From Kiloniellaceae bacterium (GTDB lineage: Bacteria > Pseudomonadota > Alphaproteobacteria > Kiloniellales > J153), in the NCBI GenBank assembly GCA_021776095.1, contig JAJFGO010000004.1:1-39756 (forward strand): 39,756 nt of DNA, written 5' to 3'. Below are positions 32,538 through 39,126 of the stretch, piece by piece. Below the pieces are notes generated by a model. The model saw only the letters and a list, made by a program, of their open reading frames with translations. It did no database searches and was not told the origin of the DNA. Positions within the stretch are counted from its first letter, which is position 1. Every line of letters starts with the position of its first letter. A program made the position numbers and the translations under genes.

Positions 32538-33312
32538 GGACAAGACCCTTCTGATCCTCGGCGGCACCGGCGAGGCCGCGGCGCTGGCCCATCGCCTCGG
32601 CCAGGTGTCGGGCTTGCGCATGATCACCTCTCTGGCCGGGCGGACCCGGGCACCGGCGGCGGTACCGGGCAAGTTCCGCAGCGGCGGCTTCGGCGGCGCC
32701 GAGGGTTTGGCGCGCTACCTGGCAACGCACAAGATCGACTTCGTGATCGACGCGACCCATCCCTATGCCGCCCAGATTACCGCAAACGCCGCCGCCGCGT
32801 GCGCCGCCGCCGGGGTGCCGCGCTTGATCCTGGCCCGCCCGCCCTGGCAGCAACAGCTCAACGACCGCTGGATCCGGGCGGCGGATGCCGCCGCCGCAGC
32901 CGTGGTTCTGTCCGATCTGGGCCGGCGCGTGTTCCTGACCATTGGACGGCAGGACCTGGCGCCCTTCGCGGCGCGGCCCGACATCTGGTTCCTGGTGCGG
33001 GCAATCGAGACGCCCGAGGCGCCCCTGCTCCTGGCCAACTACCACCTAATTCTGGGCCGAGGCCCCTTCGCCGCCGAGGACGAGGCGGCCCTGATGCAGG
33101 AGCACGGAATCGCGGTGCTGCTCAGCAAGAACGCCGGCGGGCAGGCGACCTACGGCAAGATCGAGGCGGCCCGGCGCCTAGGCCTGCCGGTGGTGATGAT
33201 CGACCGCCCGCCGCTGCCTATAGGTGAGACGGTGCTGAGCGTGGACGAGGCCGCCGCCTGGGCCGAAGCGCGGGTCCCGGCTGTGCCCGAGCCGCCAAGC
33301 CCACATCCCTGA
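32530..33312 (+). CDS. cobK: Precorrin-6A / cobalt-precorrin-6A reductase CobK/CbiJ
   Basis: A 260-residue NAD(P)H-dependent reductase of the corrin ring. Family motifs are LLILGGTGEAAALAHRL near the N-terminus, DATHPYAAQI, RLILARPPW, FLTIGRQDL, and AVLLSKNAGGQATYGKIEAARRLGLPVVMIDRP near the C-terminus. The GTG at 32530 overlaps the cbiD stop by eight bases and is taken as the start; GTG at 32521 would add three residues. The overlap places it in the cbiD operon. Cobalt status of the substrate cannot be read from the sequence, though the surrounding genes favour the cobalt form. Confidence 0.93.
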   Translation: MAEDKTLLILGGTGEAAALAHRLGQVSGLRMITSLAGRTRAPAAVPGKFRSGGFGGAEGLARYLATHKIDFVIDATHPYAAQITANAAAACAAAGVPRLILARPPWQQQLNDRWIRAADAAAAAVVLSDLGRRVFLTIGRQDLAPFAARPDIWFLVRAIETPEAPLLLANYHLILGRGPFAAEDEAALMQEHGIAVLLSKNAGGQATYGKIEAARRLGLPVVMIDRPPLPIGETVLSVDEAAAWAEARVPAVPEPPSPHP

Positions 33313-33338
33313 GCCCCTGGGCCTAATGGAGGAGTCGC

Positions 33339-33617
33339 ATGCTGAAACTGGGATCAATTTTCCTGGCGGTCTTTCTGGCGGAACTGGGGGATAAGACCCA
33401 ACTCGCGACTCTGCTGTTTGCCAGCGACCGCGCGCTCAATCCGTTATCCGTGTTCTTGGCCGCCGCCTCGGCCCTGGTCGTCTCGACCGGGCTCGCGGTC
33501 CTCATCGGCAGCCAGGGCGCGCGCTATCTGGAGATGGTTCCGATTAAGCCGATCGCCGGGGTCGGCTTTATCGTCATCGGGATCTGGGTGCTGGCGGAAC
33601 ACTTCCGCGGGGCGTGA
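33339..33617 (+). CDS. TMEM165/GDT1-family membrane protein, half-size
   Basis: A 92-residue membrane protein with the UPF0016 (GDT1/TMEM165) signature E15-L-G-D-K-T-Q (AELGDKTQLATLLFA) in the first helix and GVGFIVIGIWVLAEHF near the C-terminus. Family members exchange Mn2+, Ca2+ or related cations. Most have two copies of the domain; here a single three-helix unit is present, so a dimer or partner is required. It lies 26 bases after cobK with GGAG upstream of the ATG and abuts cobM, suggesting it is part of the corrin operon. A cobalt or divalent-cation link is inferred only from position. Confidence 0.85.
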   Translation: MLKLGSIFLAVFLAELGDKTQLATLLFASDRALNPLSVFLAAASALVVSTGLAVLIGSQGARYLEMVPIKPIAGVGFIVIGIWVLAEHFRGA

Positions 33618-34382
33618 TCAAGCCCGCCGCTTGGGCCGCAAGACGTGTACGTGGCCGGGGTCGTACAGCTTGCTGTCGGTGAAGTCGGCCGCGCCCAGCA
33701 CCCGGCCGACCAGGATCAAAGCGGTGCGGGTGATCTTGGCGGTGCGCACTTGCGCGCGGATGTTGGACAGGGTGCCGCGCAGAATCTGCTGGTCCGGCCA
33801 GCTTGCGCGGTAAACCACGGCGGCTGGGCACTCCGCGCCATAATGCGGGGTCAGGGTCTCGACCACATGGCGCAGGTTGCGCACCGAGAGATGGATGGCG
33901 AGGGTCGCGCCCGAGGCGCCGAGGGTCGCCAGGTCCTCGCCATTCGGCATGGCCGAAGCCTTCATGGCGGTGCGGGTCAGGATCACGGTCTGGCTGACAT
34001 CCGGTAGGGTCAGCTCGATGCCGAGGGCGGCGGCGGCGGCGGCGTAGGCCGGCACGCCGGGCGTGATGGTATAGGGAATGCCCAGCGTCTCCAGACGGCG
34101 GATCTGCTCGCCGATCGCACCGTAGAGTGCCGGATCGCCGGAATGCACTCGGGCCACGTCTTGGCCGCGCCCCTGCGCCGCCTCGATTTCGGCCATGATC
34201 TCGTCCAGGGTCATGGCCGCGGTGTCGAGAACCCGCGCATCCTTGGCCGCATGGGCCACCACCTCGCGCGGCACCAGCGAGCCGGCATAAAGCACGACCG
34301 GGCAGGCCGCGATCAAATCGCGCCCGCGCAGGGTCAGGAGATCGGCCGCGCCGGGCCCGGCGCCGATGAAGTGAACCGTCAT
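33618..34382 (-). CDS. cobM: Precorrin-4 / cobalt-precorrin-4 C11-methyltransferase CobM/CbiF
   Basis: A 254-residue SAM-dependent methyltransferase with the family opening VHFIGAGPGAADLLTLRGRDLI, VLYAGSLVP, VARVHSGDPALYGAIGEQI, PGVPAYAAAAAALGIELTLP and SQTVILTRT. These features separate it from the related CobI, CobJ and CobL types. The ATG at 34382 overlaps the stop of the upstream cbiG-cobJ gene in ATGA. It is the last gene of the five-gene minus-strand run and ends adjacent to the convergent GDT1-like gene, with no intergenic base between the stop codons. Confidence 0.95.
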   Translation of the reverse strand: MTVHFIGAGPGAADLLTLRGRDLIAACPVVLYAGSLVPREVVAHAAKDARVLDTAAMTLDEIMAEIEAAQGRGQDVARVHSGDPALYGAIGEQIRRLETLGIPYTITPGVPAYAAAAAALGIELTLPDVSQTVILTRTAMKASAMPNGEDLATLGASGATLAIHLSVRNLRHVVETLTPHYGAECPAAVVYRASWPDQQILRGTLSNIRAQVRTAKITRTALILVGRVLGAADFTDSKLYDPGHVHVLRPKRRA

Positions 34383-36196
34383 GCCGCGTCCTCCGACGTC
34401 GCGCGCGATTTGGCGCCATAGCCGCGCGGCGTGTAGACCCAGGTGCCGCCGTCGCCCCGCGCGATCCGGCGGGTTTCGCTCGATCCGATCAGGACCAGGC
34501 TCAGCATGTCGACCAAGCTCGCGTCCAAATCGTCCAGGCCGATCATTTGAATCGCCTCGCCGGGGCGGCCCAGGTTGCGCGCGATCACCACCGGCGTATC
34601 GCCCGGGCGGTGCCGGCGCAGGATCTCCTGCGCCTGGGCCAGTTGGTGGGTGCGCCGGCGCGACACGGGGTTATAGAGCGCGACCACGAAATCGCCGTCC
34701 GCCGCGGCGCGCAGCCGCCGCTCGATCACCGGCCAAGGCGTCAAGAGGTCGGAGAGCGAAATCGCGCAGAAGTCGTGGCCTAGGGGCGCGCCGGCGCGCG
34801 CGGCGGCGGCCTGCAAGGCGGAGATGCCGGGCACGACCGCGATCTCCACACGATGCCAAGCCGCGCGGTCCTCGCGTTCCAAGAGCTCGAACACCAAGCT
34901 GGCCATGGCGTAGATGCCCGGGTCGCCGGAACACACCAGCGCCACCTCGCGCCCCTGCGCGGCCAGGTCGAGTGCGGCGCGCACCCGCGCTTCCTCCGCG
35001 CCCAGGGGATAGTCGTGGCGGGTCTTACCCGCGGCCAAGGGCCCCAGGAGGTCGAGATAGAGGCTATAGCCCACCAGGTCGCCGGCCGCGCGCACCGCGG
35101 CCTCGGCCTCCGGCGCGCGCCAGGCCGGATCGCCCGGTCCCAGGCCGACCACGGCCAGGCTGCCCCGGCCCCGGCCAAGGCTGCGCGCATCGAGCGGCGC
35201 GGGCGCGCGGGCGATTGCGCAGGTCGCGCGCGCCGATTTGCGTTTCGGCGCGATCAAGACGCCCTCCGGCCCGGCGGCGGCCAGGGCGGCGCCCTCGGCC
35301 ACGCCGTGGCAGCCGACCTCGCGGAACACCAGATCCGAGGGATTGGCCAAGCGCGGCGTTTCCTCCTCCAGACGCGCTGCCGCGAAGAAGCGCGCCGGCA
35401 CGCCCAGCGTCGTGGCCAGGGCCAGGACCGCCGTCTCGTCGGCCTTGAGATCGAGGGAGACCACCGCCGCGACCGCGCCCTCGGCCAGGTTATGCGCGGC
35501 CAGGGTTTCGCGGGCCAGGGCGATGACCTCCCCGACCGGTGCGCCGCGTTCGCAGCCCACGCCCAGGCACAGGCTGGCCGGGCGATAGACCAAGGTGTTC
35601 GCCGTCGGTTCGCCGGTTTGTTCGCTGACCCGAATCGTCAGGTCGCCGTCTTGCGACCAAGGTAGGCCCGAGTCTTCGAGCCAGGGCGCATTGCCCTCCA
35701 GGCGCACCCGGGCCCCGGCCAGCAATGCGGCGGCGAAGTCCTTGTGACGGTCCGGATTGTCCAGCCGCCAGCCGCTCGGCGGATCGTCGAGCGCGACCCC
35801 GAAGGCCAGGTCCCCAGCCGTTGTGATGGCGGGCGCGACCGACAAGAGTTCGCCAAGATGACGGGCCAGTTCATTGGCGCCGCGATGCCCGCCCAACAGG
35901 GGCACGACCGCGCTGCCGTCCTCGGCCAAGGCCAAGACCGGCGGCTCCTCGGTCTTGTCTTTCAGCAAGGGCGCCAGGGTTCGGATCAGAACCCCGGCGG
36001 CGCAGACCCCGACGATGGGGCGCCGTTCGGCGAACAGTGTTCGCAGCTGTTCGCCGGTCGAAGCGAACAGAACCTCGACGTCCGCGACCCGGCCTTGACG
36101 GCCCCGCACCTCCGCGCCGGGCAGGCTTGCGGCCAGGCGGTGGGCCAAGTCCGCGCCGCGTGCGGTCAGGCAAACGAACACCGGCGCGCCGGTCAT
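34379..36196 (-). CDS. cobJ: Fused CbiG hydrolase and CobJ/CbiH methyltransferase
   Basis: A 605-residue fusion. Residues 1-335 are CbiG-like: the N-terminal lactone-opening domain (VCLTARGADLAHRLAASL, GGHRGANELARHLGELL, TTAGDLAFG) followed by the CobE/CbiG C-terminal domain (SLCLGVGCERGAPVGEV, SLDLKADETAVLALA, PSDLVFREVGCHGVAEGAAL). Residues 345-605 are precorrin-3B C17-methyltransferase: VVGLGPGDPAWRAPEA, VALVCSGDPGIYAMASLVFELLE, VVPGISALQAAAARAGAPLGHDF and VALYNPVSRRR. CobJ contracts the ring, making cobalt-precorrin-4, and CbiG then hydrolyses its lactone with loss of acetaldehyde: consecutive steps in one polypeptide. The ATG at 36196 overlaps the cobI stop. Confidence 0.93.
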   Translation of the reverse strand: MTGAPVFVCLTARGADLAHRLAASLPGAEVRGRQGRVADVEVLFASTGEQLRTLFAERRPIVGVCAAGVLIRTLAPLLKDKTEEPPVLALAEDGSAVVPLLGGHRGANELARHLGELLSVAPAITTAGDLAFGVALDDPPSGWRLDNPDRHKDFAAALLAGARVRLEGNAPWLEDSGLPWSQDGDLTIRVSEQTGEPTANTLVYRPASLCLGVGCERGAPVGEVIALARETLAAHNLAEGAVAAVVSLDLKADETAVLALATTLGVPARFFAAARLEEETPRLANPSDLVFREVGCHGVAEGAALAAAGPEGVLIAPKRKSARATCAIARAPAPLDARSLGRGRGSLAVVGLGPGDPAWRAPEAEAAVRAAGDLVGYSLYLDLLGPLAAGKTRHDYPLGAEEARVRAALDLAAQGREVALVCSGDPGIYAMASLVFELLEREDRAAWHRVEIAVVPGISALQAAAARAGAPLGHDFCAISLSDLLTPWPVIERRLRAAADGDFVVALYNPVSRRRTHQLAQAQEILRRHRPGDTPVVIARNLGRPGEAIQMIGLDDLDASLVDMLSLVLIGSSETRRIARGDGGTWVYTPRGYGAKSRATSEDAA

Positions 36197-36912
36197 CGCC
36201 AGGCCTCGCCGCGCCGATGGACCAGGATCATGGAGAAATAGGGTGCCGCGTCCTCGCCGACGTCGTCGAGCCGGCGCACGCTCTGGTTCGCCATGGTGGC
36301 GTGTTCGATGTAGCGCGCCTCGGTATCGAGGCCGAGATCGCCAAGCACCCGGCGCACCTTGGCCAAATGCCGGCCGACCTTGATGATCGCCGCCGCGTCG
36401 GCTTGCGCCAGCCGGGTCCGCAGTTCCGCTTCGGGCAGGGGCGCGGGCACCACGGTCAAGACGTCGTTGCGCGCGGCCAGCGGCGCACCAAGCACGGCGG
36501 CGCAGGCGGTCAGGGAGGATACGCCGGGCACCACCTCGACCGGAAAGGTCTCGGCCATGCGCCCGAAGAGGTACATGAAGGAGCCGTAGAAAAATGGATC
36601 GCCCTCGCACAAGACGGCCACATCGCGCCCGGCGCGCAGGTGGTCGCCCAATTCGATGCTCGCGGTGTCGTAGACCTCTTGCGCCGGAAAGCGGGCCTCG
36701 ACCAAAGGCATGCGGATCGCGATCTCGGTCCGCCCACCCGCTGGCGCGGGTCCGTCCAGGTGCGGCGCGACGATGCGCCGGGCCAGGCTGTCGCCATGCT
36801 CCGGCGCCGGATAGGCGACCACCGGCACGGCCTGCAACAGGCGCAAGGCCTTCAGGGTGATCAACTCCGGATCGCCCGGGCCGATGCCGAGGCCGTAAAG
36901 CGTCGCGCTCAT
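36193..36912 (-). CDS. cobI: Precorrin-2 / cobalt-precorrin-2 C20-methyltransferase CobI/CbiL
   Basis: A 239-residue SAM-dependent methyltransferase. Family markers are LYGLGIGPGDPELITLKALRLL, VVAYPAPEHGDSLARRI, VAVLCEGDPFFYGSFMYLF, VEVVPGVSSLTACAAVLGAPLAARNDVLTVVPA, and YIEHATMANQSVRRL near the C-terminus; that ending is typical of CobI. ATG at 36912 overlaps the cobL stop in ATGA, and its own stop overlaps the cbiG-cobJ start, so translation of the five genes is chained. A longer frame to 37317 is antisense noise. Confidence 0.95.
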   Translation of the reverse strand: MSATLYGLGIGPGDPELITLKALRLLQAVPVVAYPAPEHGDSLARRIVAPHLDGPAPAGGRTEIAIRMPLVEARFPAQEVYDTASIELGDHLRAGRDVAVLCEGDPFFYGSFMYLFGRMAETFPVEVVPGVSSLTACAAVLGAPLAARNDVLTVVPAPLPEAELRTRLAQADAAAIIKVGRHLAKVRRVLGDLGLDTEARYIEHATMANQSVRRLDDVGEDAAPYFSMILVHRRGEAWR

Positions 36913-38123
36913 GTTTTCACCGCCTGAAGTTGGGTCACCGGCATGAGGGCCCGCCAGCCGGTGAAGGGGCCGACGGCCCGGGCGCGCGACACGGCAATGC
37001 GGACCAATTCGCCGCCATGGGCGGCGCGGAACGCGACCAAGGCTTGTTCGCCCTCCAAGGTGACCGCGTTGGCGACCAGCCGGCCGCCGGGGCCAAGCGC
37101 GGTCCAACAAGCCTCGATCAGGCCCGGCGCGCTCAGGCCGCCGCCGAGGAAGACCGCGTCGGGCGGTTCGAGGCCGCGCAACGCCTCCGGCGCGGCCCCG
37201 GTGACGATCTGAACACTCGGCACGCCCAAGGCAACCGCGTTGTGCGCCAAGAGCGCGACCCGCTCGTCGCTTCGCTCGATCGCGACCGCCCGGTTGCGCG
37301 GGTCCGCGCGCAGCCATTCGATCGCAACCGAGCCGCAGCCCGCGCCGACATCCCAGAGCAACTGCCCCGGCGCGGGGGCGAGCGCGGCCAGGGTCGCGGC
37401 ACGCACCTCGCGCTTGGTCATCTGCCCGTCATGGCGAAAGGCCTCGTCCGAGACGCCGGGTGTACGTGGCAGGTACGCCGCCTCGGGCCCGGCCACGCAG
37501 GCCATGGCCAAGGTGTTGAAATCGGCGAGATCGGGCGCGTCCCAGTCCTTGGCCAGGGCCTCGACCCTGCCCTCCTTGGGACCGCCCAGGTGTTCCAGAA
37601 CGCACAGGCGGCTGTCGCCATAGCCGCGCGTTTTGAGCAGATCGGCCACTTGCGCGGCCGTTCCGGCATCGTTGCTGAGCGCCAAAATGCGCGCGCCCGG
37701 CTGAACCGCCGGGTGCAAGAGCGCCAACGGCCGGCCATGCAGGCTCAGGCAGGTCACGGTCTCGCGCGGCCAGCCCATGCGGGCACAGGCCAGGCTGAAG
37801 GCCGAAGGCGCGGGCACCACGGTCATTTCCGCAGCCGGAACCCGTTTCGCCAGGGTCGCGCCGATGCCGTAGTGCAGCGGGTCGCCGGTCGCGAGCACGC
37901 AGATGGTTTGCCCGCGCCGGGCCAGGATCTCCTCGATCATGGGCGCGAGGGGGCTCGGCCAGGTCAGGCGTTCGCGTCCGTCTTGTGGGATCATGGCCAG
38001 GTGCCGCGCCCCGCCGACCAAGACCTCGGCCCTATCGAGCAGCGCGCGCGCGGCGGGCGCCAGGCCCGCCGGTCCGTCCTCGCCGAGGCCGAGGACGCTG
38101 AGCCAGGGGTGCGCGGCGCTCAA
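36909..38123 (-). CDS. cobL: Precorrin-6B methyltransferase (decarboxylating) CobL (CbiE-CbiT)
   Basis: A 404-residue bifunctional enzyme that methylates C5 and C15 and decarboxylates the C12 acetate. The N-terminal CbiE-like domain (residues 1-about 205) has LSVLGLGEDGPAGL, VLATGDPLHYGIGATLAKRV, VVPAPSAFSLACARMGWP and LSLHGRPLALLHPAVQPGARILALSND. The C-terminal CbiT-like Rossmann methyltransferase (about 225-404) has MTKREVRAATLAALAP, LLWDVGAGCGSVAIEWLRADP and DAVFLGGG. The fusion is standard in CobL. It overlaps both cobH and cobI by four bases. Confidence 0.95.
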   Translation of the reverse strand: MSAAHPWLSVLGLGEDGPAGLAPAARALLDRAEVLVGGARHLAMIPQDGRERLTWPSPLAPMIEEILARRGQTICVLATGDPLHYGIGATLAKRVPAAEMTVVPAPSAFSLACARMGWPRETVTCLSLHGRPLALLHPAVQPGARILALSNDAGTAAQVADLLKTRGYGDSRLCVLEHLGGPKEGRVEALAKDWDAPDLADFNTLAMACVAGPEAAYLPRTPGVSDEAFRHDGQMTKREVRAATLAALAPAPGQLLWDVGAGCGSVAIEWLRADPRNRAVAIERSDERVALLAHNAVALGVPSVQIVTGAAPEALRGLEPPDAVFLGGGLSAPGLIEACWTALGPGGRLVANAVTLEGEQALVAFRAAHGGELVRIAVSRARAVGPFTGWRALMPVTQLQAVKT

Positions 38124-38746
38124 GACGCGGCCAGGGCCAGGGCGTTGACCCCGGCGGCGGCGAGGGCGCTGCCGCCGCGCCGGCCGCGCAGGGTGACATA
38201 GGGCACCCCGGTTCCGGCAGCGATCAGGGCCTCCTTGGATTCGGCGGCGCCGATGAAGCCGACCGGAAAGGCCAGGATCGCGGCCGGTTTAGGGGCGCCT
38301 TCGGCCAGGATTTCGAGCAGGCGGAACAGGGCGGTGGGCGCATTGCCGATCGCCACCACCGCGCCGGCCAGGTCGGGGCGCCAAAGCTCGACCGCGGCGG
38401 CGGAGCGGGTCGTGCCCGCCGCGTGCGCGCGCGCCGGGAGGGCGGGGTCCTGCAAGGGGCACAGCACCTCGTTATCGGCCGGCAGGAATCTGCGGGTGAT
38501 ACCCTCGGCGACCATGCGCGCATCCGTGATGACTGGGGCGCCGCCGGCCAGGGCCGCGGCGCCGGCCTCGGCGACCTCGCCGCCCCAGGCCAGATCGTCC
38601 AGGATGTCGGTCATGCCGCAGGCATGAACCAGACGCACCGCGACCTCTGCCGCGCGCGGCGCCAAGGCCGAGACATCGCACTCGCACCGCACCAGCTCAA
38701 AGGAGCAGCGGGTGATCTCCTGCGGATCGCGAAGGTAATCGATCAT
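38120..38746 (-). CDS. cobH: Precorrin-8X / cobalt-precorrin-8 methylmutase CobH/CbiC
   Basis: A 208-residue enzyme that moves the C11 methyl to C12 to give (cob)yrinate. The conserved H41 lies in VHACGMTDILDDLAWGG, and the block GGAPVITDARMVAEGITRRFLP, TRSAAAVELWRPDLAGAVVAIGNAPTALFRLLE, FPVGFIGAAESKEAL and TLRGRRGGSALAAAGVNALA is the whole-family pattern. ATG at 38746 is chosen; GTG at 38758 would add four residues. The first gene of the tightly overlapped minus-strand run. It is separated from cbiX by about 380 bases of repeat-rich intergenic sequence, where a promoter is expected. Confidence 0.95.
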   Translation of the reverse strand: MIDYLRDPQEITRCSFELVRCECDVSALAPRAAEVAVRLVHACGMTDILDDLAWGGEVAEAGAAALAGGAPVITDARMVAEGITRRFLPADNEVLCPLQDPALPARAHAAGTTRSAAAVELWRPDLAGAVVAIGNAPTALFRLLEILAEGAPKPAAILAFPVGFIGAAESKEALIAAGTGVPYVTLRGRRGGSALAAAGVNALALAAS

Positions 38747-38786
38747 GGCCGCGCTCACCCGGCCGCGAGGCTTGCGCCGGTGCGGC

Positions 38787-38857
38787 CTTCGACAAGCTCA
38801 GGCTGAGGACTAGTGTTTGGGGCACCAAGAAAAGTCCTCATGCTGAGCTTGTCGAAG
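38787..38857. repeat. Imperfect inverted repeat (REP-like)
   Basis: Left arm 38787-38810 begins CTTCGACAAGCTCAG and right arm 38834-38857 ends CTGAGCTTGTCGAAG. The arms pair at 22 of 24 positions with a 23-base loop. The TTCGACAAGCTCAG core is a widespread dispersed intergenic repeat in several alphaproteobacterial and other GC-rich genomes, so this is probably a REP-type element, not a specific regulator. Confidence 0.75.
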
Positions 38858-38904
38858 CATGCACTTTGCCGATCCCGGGTGGCCGAGCGCAGCGGCCCCG
38901 GCCT

Positions 38905-39082
38905 CCCCCCACCCCGACCCTCCCCCACAAGGGGGGAGGGGGAAGCAAGCAACGCCCCGCCGGCTTCGTGTTCTTGCGAGAGAAACGAAATCGCGCCCCG
39001 CGTGTTTCCATTCCGGCGAGGAAGCGGAAACACATCCCGCGTCTTCCCTGCCCCCTCGAGGGGGAGGGTCGGGGTGGGGGGG
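38905..39082. repeat. Inverted repeat, 22-base arms separated by about 133 bases
   Basis: The left arm at 38905-38926 starts CCCCCCACCCCGACC. Its exact reverse complement is in the right arm, 39060-39082, within GGGGGAGGGTCGGGG. Each arm is flanked by a further short G/C palindrome (around 38922-38937 and 39051-39064). Paired cassettes of this TCCCCCTC-type sequence occur in intergenic regions of many GC-rich proteobacterial genomes. They may form a large stem in RNA and fold with the repeat to the left. Confidence 0.7.
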
Positions 39083-39126
39083 CGGATCGAGCGAGGCGGG
39101 GTCGCGACCATGGCGTGCGCGGCCGG

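Larger units (their letters stand above)
38759..39126. other. Intergenic region between cobH and cbiX, repeat-rich
   Basis: Almost 370 bases carry no convincing gene. They hold two repeat structures described separately, an imperfect hairpin (38787-38857) and a pair of GC-rich inverted arms (38905-38926 and 39060-39082). Open frames here are arginine- and proline-rich shadows without ribosome sites. A cobalamin riboswitch would be expected in such a place, but I see no CAGTGGC/GCCACTG box or other conserved element. Confidence 0.7.

Noticed and set aside
36930-38201. Plus-strand frame of 423 residues opposite cobL
   Set aside because: Antisense to a recognisable CobL; composition and lack of motifs identify it as a shadow.
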